A stretch of 58,203 nt of DNA from Oscillospiraceae bacterium. Its GTDB lineage: Bacteria; Bacillota; Clostridia; Oscillospirales; Ruminococcaceae. Where the stretch lies: assembly GCA_017472735.1 (NCBI GenBank), contig JAFUOD010000005.1, positions 1-58,203 of the forward strand, in the 5' to 3' direction. The translations under genes and the position numbers were made by a program. The notes below the pieces were generated by a model. The model was not told the origin of the DNA. It did no database searches and worked only from the letters and a program-made list of their open reading frames with translations. Below, piece after piece: positions 7,280 through 16,466 of this stretch (its first letter is position 1; each line of letters starts with the position of its first letter).

Positions 7280-8713
7280 TTGAAAGTGGAAAAATTATTT
7301 AAGCTGAAACAAAACGGCACCACTGTCAGAACCGAAATTCTTGCAGGCTTAACAACGTTCATGACGATGGCTTACATCATCGCTCTTAACCCTAACCTAC
7401 TCACAAACTTCGGCGCTGACGGAGGACAGGCTTTGTGGAACGGTGTGTTCTTGGCAACTTGTCTTGCTTCCGGTATCGGTACTATCTGCATGGCATTTTT
7501 GGCTAACAAGCCTTTTGCAATGGCTCCCGGTATGGGCCTTAACAGCTTCTTTGCAGTTGTTGTTTCAAACATCGCTGTAATTGCCGGCTGTGAATACACC
7601 CAGGCATTCCAGGCAGGTCTTTGCATTATTTTAATTGAGGGTGTTGTTTTCATTGTTCTGTCTGTCTTTAAGATAAGAGAAAAGATAGTTCAGGCAATTC
7701 CCTTTGGCGTGCGTGTGGCAATCGCCCCTGCAATCGGTTTAATGCTGCTTAACATCGGCTTTGGTTCTAACGTAGGCATTTATACCGAAAACGGCGGTCC
7801 CTTCTACGTTTTCCGTGATTTCTTCGGTGCCCTTGCTCCCTCTGTTGTTAAAACTAACATGGGCGCAGCTGGCTATAACACAATGGTGCTCACCGTTATT
7901 ACCATCTTCATCGGTCTCTTTGCAATGATCGTTCTCAATCATTTCAAGGTTAAGGCTAATGTACTTTTGGGTATGATCATTTCCAGCGTCATTTATTGGA
8001 TCGGTTCCTTCATTCTCGGTTCCAATCCGTTTGCTTCGTTGGAAGGCGCTTCATTCTTGCCTGCATTTGGTGATATGGCAGCAACGACCCTCTTTAAGTT
8101 CGACTTTGCAACCTTGTTCGATATTGGTTGGTTCACTACGATCACACTCATTATCACATTCTGCATGATCGATATGTTCGATACTATCGGTACTTTGGTT
8201 GGAACAGCTTCCCGTGCTAACATGATCGACGAAAACGGCAACATGCCCAAGATGAAAGAAGCACTTCTTTCCGACGCTATCGGTACTGTTGCAGGTGCTG
8301 CTACAGGTACCTCTACAGTTACCACCTTCATCGAGTCTGCATCGGGTGTTGAAGCAGGCGGCAGAACAGGTCTTACCGCACTTACAACCGGTATCCTTTT
8401 CCTTGCTTGTATCTTCTTGGCTCCTATTGCTGCTGTAATTCCCGCAGCCGCAACCTCGGCAGCACTTATTTATGTTGGTATTTTAATGCTCTCCGGCCTT
8501 AAAAAGCTCAACTTCGACGACATGACTCAGATCGTTCCTGCCGCAATCATGCTTATAGGCATGCCTATCACAGGCTCTATCGGCCATGCAATCGGTTTGG
8601 CTCTTATCGCTTATACAGTTATCAAGCTTTGCACAGGTAAGGTTAAAGAGGTTTCTTGGCTTACAATTGTTATCTCTGCAATCTTCCTTGTTAAGTTCTT
8701 CCTTGCTGTATAA
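7280..8713 (+). CDS. Purine permease, AzgA/NCS2-type
   Basis: This 477-residue polytopic membrane protein (about 12-14 hydrophobic segments) resembles the AzgA group of hypoxanthine/guanine transporters. Landmarks are the N-terminal [20 protein letters not shown], the [11 protein letters not shown] loop, GTASRA, and [15 protein letters not shown] near the middle. It imports purine bases for salvage. Start: TTG 7280 stands 5 bases after AGGA (7271-7274), and the alignable N-terminus begins there; the ATG at 7241 would add an unconserved extension. A strong terminator follows at 8729-8763. The base transported cannot be read from the sequence. Confidence 0.88.
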   Translation: MKVEKLFKLKQNGTTVRTEILAGLTTFMTMAYIIALNPNLLTNFGADGGQALWNGVFLATCLASGIGTICMAFLANKPFAMAPGMGLNSFFAVVVSNIAVIAGCEYTQAFQAGLCIILIEGVVFIVLSVFKIREKIVQAIPFGVRVAIAPAIGLMLLNIGFGSNVGIYTENGGPFYVFRDFFGALAPSVVKTNMGAAGYNTMVLTVITIFIGLFAMIVLNHFKVKANVLLGMIISSVIYWIGSFILGSNPFASLEGASFLPAFGDMAATTLFKFDFATLFDIGWFTTITLIITFCMIDMFDTIGTLVGTASRANMIDENGNMPKMKEALLSDAIGTVAGAATGTSTVTTFIESASGVEAGGRTGLTALTTGILFLACIFLAPIAAVIPAAATSAALIYVGILMLSGLKKLNFDDMTQIVPAAIMLIGMPITGSIGHAIGLALIAYTVIKLCTGKVKEVSWLTIVISAIFLVKFFLAV

Positions 8714-8728
8714 TTTTTCAGATTACAT

Positions 8729-8763
8729 AAACGCCCTTTCTGCTTTCGGAAAGGGCGTTTTTC
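8729..8763 (+). terminator. Terminator of the purine permease
   Basis: Arms 8729-8740 and 8749-8760 form a 12-base stem with an 8-base loop, followed by a run of T. Confidence 0.9.
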
Positions 8764-8769
8764 TGCTTG

Positions 8770-8830
8770 CTGCGGCGCCACCTGCTTCGTCCCGCCTCGC
8801 GTTGCTCGGCGCACTCCGCAGACGGCGCCT
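8770..8830. repeat. GC-rich intergenic repeat unit
   Basis: This is a very GC-rich stretch. It opens with GCGGCGCC and closes with GCAGACGGCGCC, with short internal palindromes. It is one of the scattered intergenic repeats also found near 16405, 29757, 34318, 40721, 46731 and 46820. Confidence 0.55.
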
Positions 8831-8909
8831 AAATGCTTTTCCACCCTTGCATTACAGCTTTTGGCATGATATAATTTACACCGGTAATAACGTTTACGGA
8901 GGGAAATAC

Positions 8910-10049
8910 ATGACCACCATAATTAAAGCCACGGCAATTCTTGCCTGCGGCGGCACCTCAACCCGAATGGGCGAAAACAAGCTTTTAATAGATCTTTGCG
9001 GCAAGTCGTGCATTCTGCGCTCGTGCGAGGCACTTGCTAACAGCCCATATGTTACAAAAATCATCGTTTCTGCCCCTTTGTCCCTCTGCCAAATCTATTC
9101 TAACGAGCTTAAATCCATAACTAAACCTATAACTTTTGTCGAGGGCGGAGCTACCCGCCAGCAGTCTGTAAAAAACGCTGTTATGGCAGCCGATGAAGAC
9201 ATTGTCATAATCCACGACGGCGCACGCCCTCTCGTTTCCACCGAAACTGTCAACAAAAGCGTGCTCGATGCTTGCAAGTTCGGCTCGTCCGTCGTTTGCA
9301 CCCCGTCTAAAGATACTGTACGTATTTTATGCGAGGGCGGCTCGTACGCCCCGAATAGGTCGGGTGTCTACATTGTGCGTACCCCTCAAACCTTTAAACG
9401 TGAGCTTTATTTATCTGCGCTAAAGGCTTCAAACGCAGACTTCACCGATGATTCCCAGCTTCTTGATAGCATCGGCATCACCCCTCACATAACTTTGGGC
9501 GAGTATGAAAACATCAAGCTCACCACACCCGAAGATATAGCAGTTGCAAAATCCATTCTCTCAAGTAAGGAGGCTAAACCCATGCGAATAGGCCACGGCT
9601 ATGATGTTCATAAGCTTGTTTCAGACCGAAAGCTGATTTTAGGCGGTGTTGAGATAGAATATGAAAAAGGGCTTCTCGGCCACTCCGACGCTGATGTCTT
9701 AACTCATGCAGTAATGGATTCCATGCTCGGTGCGGCGGCTTTGGGCGATATCGGTAAGCTTTTTCCCGATAACGATCCCGCCTATAAAGGCGCCGACAGC
9801 ATTGACCTTTTAAAAGAGGTTGCAAGGCGTGTTGCCAAAGCAGGCTTTACTGTTTCAAACATTGATGTAACGGTTATTGCACAAAAGCCAAAGCTTGCTC
9901 CATATATTGATAATATGCGTGAGCGTTTGGCAAACGCTATCGGCATAGATATCAGCCAAATTTCAGTAAAAGCCACCACCGAGGAAGGCCTCGGCTTTAC
10001 CGGCGAGGGCATGGGCATCGCTGCCCATGCAGTCTGCTTACTTGGATAG
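8910..10049 (+). CDS. ispDF: IspD-IspF fusion, non-mevalonate isoprenoid pathway
   Basis: Residues 1-220 are IspD (MEP cytidylyltransferase), shown by [20 protein letters not shown] and TPQTF. Residues 225-379 are IspF (MEcPP synthase), shown by RIGHGYDVH with metal ligands Asp232/His234, [19 protein letters not shown] and [11 protein letters not shown]. Together they supply steps 3 and 5 of the MEP pathway to isopentenyl diphosphate. The linker is only a few residues. An internal ATG at 9582 (first residue of IspF) is preceded by a perfect AAGGAGG at 9567-9573, so free IspF may also be made. Start ATG 8910 follows GGAGGG; the reading frame further upstream is not coding. Confidence 0.93.
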   Translation: MTTIIKATAILACGGTSTRMGENKLLIDLCGKSCILRSCEALANSPYVTKIIVSAPLSLCQIYSNELKSITKPITFVEGGATRQQSVKNAVMAADEDIVIIHDGARPLVSTETVNKSVLDACKFGSSVVCTPSKDTVRILCEGGSYAPNRSGVYIVRTPQTFKRELYLSALKASNADFTDDSQLLDSIGITPHITLGEYENIKLTTPEDIAVAKSILSSKEAKPMRIGHGYDVHKLVSDRKLILGGVEIEYEKGLLGHSDADVLTHAVMDSMLGAAALGDIGKLFPDNDPAYKGADSIDLLKEVARRVAKAGFTVSNIDVTVIAQKPKLAPYIDNMRERLANAIGIDISQISVKATTEEGLGFTGEGMGIAAHAVCLLG

Positions 10050-10057
10050 GAGGACGC

Positions 10058-10204
10058 ATGAAGAAAAACGACATAATAATACTGATCTTCTCGTTCGTTG
10101 TGTTTGCAATCATTGGATATAATGATATACTCGTTTCTCACAATGCCAATAGTAATAAAAGGATAATTTCCAAACAGTCAGCAAACCGCTGGCTGTTTTT
10201 TTAA
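10058..10204 (+). CDS. Possible 48-residue single-span membrane peptide
   Basis: An ATG 8 bases after ispDF, with a good ribosome site (AGGAGGA), opens a 48-codon frame. It encodes a short basic N-terminus, one hydrophobic span (about residues 5-20) and a polar tail. Its last 11 codons lie inside a terminator hairpin, so the tail may not be conserved. I recognise no family. The ribosome site and hydrophobic span favour a real gene, but it could be chance. Confidence 0.4.
   Translation: MKKNDIIILIFSFVVFAIIGYNDILVSHNANSNKRIISKQSANRWLFF
10172..10202 (+). terminator. Terminator after ispDF
   Basis: Arms 10172-10182 and 10188-10198 form 11 base pairs (one wobble) around loop AAACC and run into a T tract. 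It overlaps the end of the small frame at 10058-10204. Confidence 0.85.
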
Positions 10205-10206
10205 TC

Positions 10207-10225
10207 AAGGCGGCTCCGCCGCCTT
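10207..10225. repeat. Perfect GC-rich palindrome
   Basis: Eight-base arms AAGGCGGC and GCCGCCTT around TCC. It is a short member of the GC-rich intergenic palindromes of this window. Confidence 0.5.
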
Positions 10226-10317
10226 AACTCACACCCAAGCTGTTTTTTACATACAATGTCACTAAGAGCTCTGCATAAAGAGACAATAGCGTGAAAGAAC
10301 AAGGAGGATCAGTTACT

Positions 10318-10539
10318 TTGAGATATACACTAATCGCCGTTTCGTCCATAACTTATGCCATGAAAGCTAAGCGAATGCTTAACAATTTAGGCTATTTTTG
10401 CGAGATCGAGCGCACACCCAAAAACCTCGCTACAGGCTGTGGTTATTCTGTGCGAGTGCGTGACGACCCCGAAATGATTTCATCAATTCTTGAAAGAAAC
10501 GGAATTACAATCAAAGGCAAACTTTCAGTAACAAGATAA
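10318..10539 (+). CDS. DUF3343 protein, putative sulfur/selenium carrier
   Basis: This 73-residue protein has a DUF3343-like fold pattern: a beta start (RYTLIAVSSI), a helix, and a Cys-Gly-Tyr (CGYSVR) centre followed by a short helix. DUF3343 proteins are proposed carriers of sulfur or selenium and often sit next to class V aminotransferases, as here (37 bases before the desulfurase). Start TTG 10318 is 10 bases after AGGAGG (10302-10307); the GTG at 10291 lies before that site and is unlikely. No selenium genes are visible in the window, so the carrier role is inferred from family and neighbour only. Confidence 0.7.
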   Translation: MRYTLIAVSSITYAMKAKRMLNNLGYFCEIERTPKNLATGCGYSVRVRDDPEMISSILERNGITIKGKLSVTR

Positions 10540-10576
10540 ATTACAAGCCGTATCCGGCAGAACGGAGCAGATAATA

Positions 10577-11716
10577 ATGAACAAAAATGTCTATTTCGAC
10601 AATGCAGCGACAGGCTTTCCTAAACCGCCGTCAGTAAAAAGCGCCGTTTTGCTGGCTCTCGAGGAATACGGCGGAAACCCCGGCAGGGGAGGACACAGCT
10701 ACTCAATAAAGGCTGCCGAAAAGGTCTATTCAGCACGGTGCACAGCCGCAGATTTCTTCTGCGCCGAGCCCGAAAACGTCGTTTTTACCCAAAACTGCAC
10801 TCACGCCCTTAACCTTGCAATTAAAGGTATCGTTTCAAAAGGCGACAGCGTTGTCATCTCCTCAATGGAGCACAACTCCGTTGCACGTCCGTGCTTTGCC
10901 CTTGCTCACGAGGATACAACAGTCAACATTGCCCAGGTCGGAAAGTGCGATGAAGCGACCGTTGAAAATTTCAAAAGGTGTATTACCCCCAAAACCAAGT
11001 GCGTTGTTTTAACTGCCGCAAGCAATGTAACCGGCAGGGTCATGCCTATTCGTGAAATCGCAGAAATCACAAAAAAGTTCGGTATATGCCTTATTGTCGA
11101 TGCCGCGCAGGCGGCAGGAGTTATTCCCGTAACACTTGATATGGGAGCAAACATTATCTGCGTTCCCGGTCATAAAGGTCTTTGCGGTCCCACGGGTACA
11201 GGCATGCTCATTACCGATGGCAAATATCCGCTTAAAACTATCATCGAGGGAGGAACCGGCGCTACCTCGTTAGAGCTTACCCAAACCGACTTTATGCCCG
11301 AGCATTTAGAAAGCGGTACGCTTAACACTGCAGGCATCTGCGGGCTAGAGGCAGGACTAAAATATGTCAGCATGATGGGACTTGAAAACATCTATCACCA
11401 CGAAAACGCTCTTTGTGAGATCTTTCTTGACGGTGTTAAGCGAAACAGCGAAATAATAACCTTGCGTACAGGCGAGCATTTTGTGCCAATCGTGTCCTTC
11501 AACCTAAAAGGCATAGCTGCTCACGAGCTTGCAACCGCCTTAAGTAACGAAGGTTTTGCTCTTCGCGGAGGGCTTCACTGTGCGCCTCTTGCACATAAAA
11601 CCATCGGCACTCTGCCCGAAGGCACCGTCCGCTTTTCCCCCGGTGTTTTCAATTCTCAAAAAGATACGGTAAACCTTGTAAATACATTAAAAAAATTCGC
11701 AAAATCGGGCATTTAG
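10577..11716 (+). CDS. Cysteine desulfurase-like class V aminotransferase
   Basis: This is a 379-residue PLP enzyme. Asp175 in VDAAQ and Lys200 in PGHKG form the PLP site, and Cys335 in RGGLHC is at the position of the persulfide-carrying cysteine. The C-terminal TVRFSPGVFN is typical of the NifS/CsdA-type subgroup found with DUF3343. It would release sulfur (or selenium) from cysteine (or selenocysteine) and pass it to the preceding carrier. It is not the IscS-type enzyme of an isc or suf operon, since no scaffold gene is nearby. Confidence 0.85.
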   Translation: MNKNVYFDNAATGFPKPPSVKSAVLLALEEYGGNPGRGGHSYSIKAAEKVYSARCTAADFFCAEPENVVFTQNCTHALNLAIKGIVSKGDSVVISSMEHNSVARPCFALAHEDTTVNIAQVGKCDEATVENFKRCITPKTKCVVLTAASNVTGRVMPIREIAEITKKFGICLIVDAAQAAGVIPVTLDMGANIICVPGHKGLCGPTGTGMLITDGKYPLKTIIEGGTGATSLELTQTDFMPEHLESGTLNTAGICGLEAGLKYVSMMGLENIYHHENALCEIFLDGVKRNSEIITLRTGEHFVPIVSFNLKGIAAHELATALSNEGFALRGGLHCAPLAHKTIGTLPEGTVRFSPGVFNSQKDTVNLVNTLKKFAKSGI

Positions 11717-11798
11717 CTATTGTAATTTTAATCGTTTACTGTTAAAATAAAGATGTATAAATTAAACTGCCGCAGTTTCGGGCAGTGAGGAAGGGGAA

Positions 11799-12701
11799 AT
11801 GAACTTGGAGCGTATTTTAGACCTCTTGTCCAGATTAACGAGCACCTTGACAACGATCACTTTTATCGACATCATTGACATGCTTTTGCTCGCTTACATC
11901 ATTTACAAAGGCATCAAGTTCATACGAGAAACCAAGGCTCAGCAACTTATAATAGGCATATTTATTCTTGTAGGAATTTATATCATTTCATCAACGTTCG
12001 AGCTTAAGGTAATGTCATTCCTGTTAGAAAACTTCTTCCAGATCGGTATTTTAGCGCTTATCATCGTGTTCCAGCCCGAATTAAGACGAATTTTGGAACG
12101 TGTGGGAAGAGCCAACGTTAAATCATTCAGCGTGTTCGGCGACCAGTCTCATGTTCAGGATTCCGATCACAACTGGTCAACAGCTATCGAAGCAATCGGC
12201 GAGGCTGTCGATCAGCTTTCCGACACCAACACAGGTGCACTCATCGTTATCGAGCGTACGATCCGCTTAGGCGAACAAATAGATACAGGTACAGTCCTTG
12301 ATTGCCAACCCAGCGTTGCAACCTTTGGCAGCATCTTCTTCCCCAAGACCCCTTTGCACGACGGTGCTGTCATTATCCGTGATGCGAGAATCCATGCTGC
12401 AGGCTGTTTCCTTCCCACCCCTCAAAAAGAGGATAGAATAAACAAACTTCTCGGCTCACGTCACCGTGCCGCAATTGGCATGAGCGAAAACTCTGATGCT
12501 ATCGTAATCGTCGTTTCCGAGGAAACAGGCACAGTATCCATCGCCGAAAACGGCGAGCTTACAAGAGGTTATACTAAAGAACGCCTTGTTCAATACCTCA
12601 GATCTCAGCTCGTACCCGACAGCACACACGATAATAAGTTCTTTGGCATGTTAAGATCGGGAAAGGAGCGTTTAAATGGAAGAAAAAACAAAAAAGACTA
12701 A
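11799..12701 (+). CDS. cdaA: Diadenylate cyclase CdaA
   Basis: This membrane enzyme makes cyclic di-AMP from two ATP. It has three hydrophobic segments in residues 20-92, a linker, and the DAC domain. The domain shows the catalytic DGA at 188-190 (HDGAVI) and RHR at 221-223. The 300-residue length is slightly longer than usual because of a basic Lys-rich C-terminal tail. The ribosome site is AAGGGGA. The next gene, cdaR, begins 26 bases inside it, and this pair is conserved in Firmicutes, where CdaR controls CdaA activity. Cyclic di-AMP governs potassium and osmolyte balance and wall stress. Confidence 0.95.
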   Translation: MNLERILDLLSRLTSTLTTITFIDIIDMLLLAYIIYKGIKFIRETKAQQLIIGIFILVGIYIISSTFELKVMSFLLENFFQIGILALIIVFQPELRRILERVGRANVKSFSVFGDQSHVQDSDHNWSTAIEAIGEAVDQLSDTNTGALIVIERTIRLGEQIDTGTVLDCQPSVATFGSIFFPKTPLHDGAVIIRDARIHAAGCFLPTPQKEDRINKLLGSRHRAAIGMSENSDAIVIVVSEETGTVSIAENGELTRGYTKERLVQYLRSQLVPDSTHDNKFFGMLRSGKERLNGRKNKKD

Positions 12702-14052
12702 AAAATTTTCCTTTAGAGACAGCAAGGTTGCGAACGCCGTTTTTTCATTTGTTATTGCTGTTGTTCTTTGGTTTGTCTTAACGCTTACCGCTTTCCCCGA
12801 AATCTCCATTGTTATTAAAAATGTCCCCATTGACTTCTCACTTGACGGTTCTTATGCCGATGTTGCAGGCCTTTCTATTGTTAATTTAGAAGACACCACC
12901 GTTAACGTAAAGCTCAGCGGCTTGCGTTATGTCATCGGTGACTATACAGCCGAGGATTTAAAGGTCAGTCTTAATCTTGATGCTGTGCGTGCTTCCGGTT
13001 CATACGAGCTTGCTCTTAACGTCTCAAGCGTAAACGGCGACTCCATTACTATCGATGAAATCGGGCCCGAGACCGTTCACGTCGAATTTGACCACCTTAT
13101 AACCAAAACCTTCTCTGTTGCCGACGGCACATTAGCTGCCGACCTTTCAAAGGTTAAGGCGCAAATGGGTTATATCTTAGATGCTGACGAAGTTACCATC
13201 ACCCCAAGCGAGGTTACTGTTTCAGGCCCTAAGGATTATGTTGATCAGGTGACTTCATGCGTTATCACCTTTAACGATGAATACGTTTTTAACAAACCAA
13301 CAAATTCTTCAAACACAACACCCATACTTTACAGCAGCGGTGCCGTGTTTGAAAATCCCAAGGTAACACTCGATACCGAAACCTTTAACGTGCTTGTCCC
13401 TGTCTATATGAAAAAGGCTCTCAATCTCGATGTCGAGGTTCAGCCCTCATTCGACAGCTTTGATCTGTCGTCGCTTTCTTACACCATAACTCCTCCCGGA
13501 ATTACTGTAAGAACTCAGGATGAAAGCGTTGAAAATCTTTCCGAGATTTTCTTGGGTTATATCGACCTTCGACAGGTAGGGCTTGGTATAAATTCCGTTT
13601 TCGAGTTCGATATTCCCGAAAGTGACCGTTACACCAACATTTCGGGTAACGAAACCGCTCAGGTCATCTTTAATCTTGACGGTTATGCCAGCAAGGATAT
13701 AACCATTCCTAATTCTCGAATTTACTTTATTAACGTACCCGAGAATTACAGATGTACCGTTGAACAGGAAAAGATAAGAAACGTAACAGTTGTCGGCCCT
13801 GCCGAAATTATCAATCAGATCGATGTTTCAGATGTTGTCGCTCAGATCGACTTATCAGACTACAATGTTGTCGAGGGTGACCAGATAATGACAGTAACCG
13901 TTTACCTGCCAAATTACAATAATGTATGGTGCATGGGTATCCACAAGGTATACTGCAGCATAAGCGAGGTCGTTCCCGTGGCAACCGAAGAACCCGAGGA
14001 TGAAGATGTCGCCGAAAACGGCGATGAAGCTGCTCAGCAGCCTAACGAATAA
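12676..14052 (+). CDS. cdaR: CdaR-like YbbR-domain regulator of CdaA
   Basis: This 458-residue protein has a short cytoplasmic tail, one membrane segment (about residues 20-38) and an extracellular region with about four YbbR-type repeats, for example TITPSEVTVSGP and RNVTVVGPAE. It ends in an acidic Glu/Asp tail. CdaR binds CdaA and tunes cyclic di-AMP synthesis. It overlaps cdaA by 26 bases. The third gene usual in this cluster, glmM, is absent; a FAD oxidoreductase follows instead after a hairpin. Confidence 0.88.
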   Translation: MEEKTKKTKKFSFRDSKVANAVFSFVIAVVLWFVLTLTAFPEISIVIKNVPIDFSLDGSYADVAGLSIVNLEDTTVNVKLSGLRYVIGDYTAEDLKVSLNLDAVRASGSYELALNVSSVNGDSITIDEIGPETVHVEFDHLITKTFSVADGTLAADLSKVKAQMGYILDADEVTITPSEVTVSGPKDYVDQVTSCVITFNDEYVFNKPTNSSNTTPILYSSGAVFENPKVTLDTETFNVLVPVYMKKALNLDVEVQPSFDSFDLSSLSYTITPPGITVRTQDESVENLSEIFLGYIDLRQVGLGINSVFEFDIPESDRYTNISGNETAQVIFNLDGYASKDITIPNSRIYFINVPENYRCTVEQEKIRNVTVVGPAEIINQIDVSDVVAQIDLSDYNVVEGDQIMTVTVYLPNYNNVWCMGIHKVYCSISEVVPVATEEPEDEDVAENGDEAAQQPNE

Positions 14053-14063
14053 ATAATACTTAT

Positions 14064-14097
14064 GTAGGATGAGGGTGCGCCTTCATCCTACTGTGTT
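14064..14097 (+). terminator. Hairpin terminator after cdaR
   Basis: Arms 14064-14074 and 14081-14091 form a stem with a short loop, followed by TGTGTTTT. The T tract is interrupted, so termination may be partial. Confidence 0.6.
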
Positions 14098-14116
14098 TTA
14101 AAAAGGAAGTGAAAAA

Positions 14117-15706
14117 ATGTCTCTGATTCTTCAAAATATAAAAACAAAAGTCGGCGCTTCTAAAGATGAAATTATTTCCTCGGCAATTATGCTTTTCGGA
14201 ATTAAAAAGAGCGATGTTAAATCGGCAGGCATTTATAAAATCTCGGTCGATGCCAGAAAACGTGATGATATTCACTTTGTCAGCTCTGTTTCAGTCACTC
14301 TATCTAACGAGGGACTTGAAAAATCGGTTGCCAAGCGAAACAAAAATGCACGCTTCCATGAAGAGACTAAGATAAACCCCACGGTATCCACCAATAAAAA
14401 ATCGGGCAGGGTAGTGGTCGCAGGCTTCGGCCCAGCAGGTATGTTCTGCGCCTTGCTTCTCTCTGAATACGGTTATAACCCCATCGTCCTCGAGCGCGGA
14501 GATGAAGTCGATGCACGTGTTAAAAAAGTTGAATCGTTTTTTGCAGGAGGGGAGCTTGACACCGAAACCAACGTCCAGTTCGGCGAGGGCGGTGCAGGCA
14601 CTTTTTCCGACGGTAAGCTTATGACCCGAATCAGCGACCCGCTTTGCCGATATATTCTTAACCGCCTTGTCGAGCTTGGCGCACCCGAAGAGATTATGTT
14701 CGAGGCTAAGCCACATATCGGAACGGACAAGCTCCGCTCGGTAGTAAAAGCCATACGCCAAAGAATCATTCAAAACGGCGGCGAGATCCGCTTTTTAACA
14801 AAGCTTGAAGAAATCAACCTCGTAAATAATGAAATCAAAAGCGTTACCGCTTCAAATAACGATATCGAAACCTCGGCACTTGTTCTTGCAGTCGGTCACT
14901 CTGCCCGAGACACCTTTGAAATGCTTTTAAACAAAGGCGTTATAATGGAGCCTAAGGCTTTCTCGGTAGGCGCACGAATCGAGCATAAGCAGGCAAGCAT
15001 TGATAAAAGTCTTTACGGCGATTTAGCCGATAGTTTGTCTCTTCCCAAGGGTGAATATCAGCTTTCGCACCGCCGCCCCGATGGCAGGGCTGTTTATACA
15101 TTCTGTATGTGCCCCGGCGGCACGGTCGTTGCCGCTGCAAGCGAGCGTAACACTGTCGTCACCAACGGCATGAGCGAGTATCTGCGCGACGGCGAGAACG
15201 CAAACGCAGCCCTTGTTGTCAGCGTTTCTAAAGAGGATTTCGGCTCAGGCGTGTTAGACGGTGTAGACTTTGCACGAAGCCTCGAGAGGCGTGCATATTC
15301 TCTTAGCGGTGGGTACAAAGCTCCTGCTACAACTGTCGGCACGTTTTTAGAGGGAAAAACACAAGGCGCAAGCGTCATTCCCTCATACCGTCCGGGCGTG
15401 ACTGAAACAGATCTTAATAAACTTTTCCCCGATTTTGTTAGTGACATGATGCGTGAGGGATTACGCAAATTCTCCCGTCAAATGGCGTGCTATGGCGATA
15501 TGGGTGCAGTTTTAACCGCCCCCGAGACCCGAACTTCATCACCCGTTAGGATAACAAGAGGGGAGAACTTGACTGCTCTTGGTATATCTAACCTATACCC
15601 TTGCGGTGAAGGCGCAGGATATGCAGGCGGTATCGTCTCTGCTGCCGTCGACGGCATTAAGGTTGCAATAAAAATTATCGAATCTATAGCGCCTAATAAC
15701 GGGTAA
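14117..15706 (+). CDS. FAD-dependent oxidoreductase, COG2509-type
   Basis: This is a 529-residue protein. After an N-terminal domain of about 90 residues (similar to the small alpha/beta domain found in this family) comes a dinucleotide-binding site, VVAGFGPAGM, followed by GEGGAGTFSDGKL. Near the C-terminus, PCGEGAGYAGGI is the second FAD contact. These proteins are annotated as uncharacterised FAD dehydrogenases in many Firmicutes; the substrate is unknown. It has its own AAGGAAG ribosome site and stands alone between a terminator and an XRE regulator. Confidence 0.8.
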   Translation: MSLILQNIKTKVGASKDEIISSAIMLFGIKKSDVKSAGIYKISVDARKRDDIHFVSSVSVTLSNEGLEKSVAKRNKNARFHEETKINPTVSTNKKSGRVVVAGFGPAGMFCALLLSEYGYNPIVLERGDEVDARVKKVESFFAGGELDTETNVQFGEGGAGTFSDGKLMTRISDPLCRYILNRLVELGAPEEIMFEAKPHIGTDKLRSVVKAIRQRIIQNGGEIRFLTKLEEINLVNNEIKSVTASNNDIETSALVLAVGHSARDTFEMLLNKGVIMEPKAFSVGARIEHKQASIDKSLYGDLADSLSLPKGEYQLSHRRPDGRAVYTFCMCPGGTVVAAASERNTVVTNGMSEYLRDGENANAALVVSVSKEDFGSGVLDGVDFARSLERRAYSLSGGYKAPATTVGTFLEGKTQGASVIPSYRPGVTETDLNKLFPDFVSDMMREGLRKFSRQMACYGDMGAVLTAPETRTSSPVRITRGENLTALGISNLYPCGEGAGYAGGIVSAAVDGIKVAIKIIESIAPNNG

Positions 15707-15846
15707 AAAGCCGAAGAGAACGGAAATTCGGCTTATGCAACCGCAGGTTGACAAATTGAAAGCCCGCAGTTGGTGGATATAACCGATTTTAAGTGGTATT
15801 ATGAACTCACAGCAAAGATGAAATTTACAGCAAAGGAGTTCTATTA

Positions 15847-16347
15847 ATGATTTTAGCAGATAAGATAATTTGGTTGAGAAAGCGCGAGGGAATGTCGCAG
15901 GAGGAACTTGCCGAAAAGATGAATGTTTCACGTCAGGCAGTCTCAAAGTGGGAGAGCGCACAATCACTTCCGGATATAGATAAAATTCTTCAAATAAGCC
16001 GAATGTTCAATGTAACTACAGATTATCTTCTTAAAGATGAGATCGATGAGGTCAATTTTTCCTCTATATCGAATATGAGCGACGACACGAGGATAGAGAA
16101 AATAGATACAGACGATAAATCCAATCGTACTGAGACATATTGCAATGTTCAGCAAAAGCATAATAACTACCCTCTTAGTAGAATAGTTTCTTCAAGTTAT
16201 TGGTCGCTTGTTACGGCGATTTATCTGATTTGGAGCTTTGTGGGTGACGCTTGGGATATTAGTTGGCTTATTTGGCCTCTTTCACCTCTGCTTTACACCC
16301 CGATCGTCATACTTTGTCGTGAGATAGATAAAAAATTACAAAAATAA
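15847..16347 (+). CDS. XRE-family regulator with membrane tail
   Basis: This 166-residue protein has an N-terminal helix-turn-helix (residues about 5-60; SQEELAEKMNVSRQAVSKWE). After an acidic linker, the C-terminal region contains two hydrophobic segments (about 115-155). This layout is common in Firmicute membrane-tethered XRE regulators that sense envelope or small-molecule signals. No obvious target gene lies beside it. A TTGACA box occurs at 15748-15753, but a well-spaced -10 is not clear. The ribosome site is AAAGGAG and a terminator follows. Confidence 0.8.
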   Translation: MILADKIIWLRKREGMSQEELAEKMNVSRQAVSKWESAQSLPDIDKILQISRMFNVTTDYLLKDEIDEVNFSSISNMSDDTRIEKIDTDDKSNRTETYCNVQQKHNNYPLSRIVSSSYWSLVTAIYLIWSFVGDAWDISWLIWPLSPLLYTPIVILCREIDKKLQK

Positions 16348-16356
16348 GCTTAAATA

Positions 16357-16394
16357 AAAAGCTCCCTCCAAGTATTAACTGGCGGGAGCTTTTA
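16357..16394. terminator. Terminator after the XRE regulator
   Basis: Arms 16357-16366 and 16384-16393 pair perfectly over 10 bases, ending in T on the plus strand and flanked by A on the other side. It could work in both directions. Confidence 0.8.
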
Positions 16395-16404
16395 TATTCT
16401 TCAA

Positions 16405-16466
16405 AGGTGCGCCACCCATCGCCGACACTTGCACCTTCGGCGCAAGCGCTTCGCCGTCGGACGGCG
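16405..16466. repeat. GC-rich intergenic repeat unit
   Basis: GC-rich stretch with a hairpin-forming TGCACCTTCGGCGCA and the phrase GCTTCGCCGTCGGACGGCGCC. It belongs with the other scattered palindromic units. No gene is visible in 16394-16738. Confidence 0.55.

Noticed and set aside
7080-7280. Purine riboswitch before the purine permease
   Set aside because: The conserved loop and core sequences are not present; only a short nested hairpin is.
8586-8909. N-terminal extension of IspDF from the frame start at 8586
   Set aside because: It crosses the permease end, a terminator and a GC-rich repeat; a strong ribosome site and the IspD homology begin at 8910.
15748-15846. Clear promoter for the XRE regulator
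   Set aside because: A TTGACA is present, but no -10 lies at 16-18 bases; too weak to list as a site.
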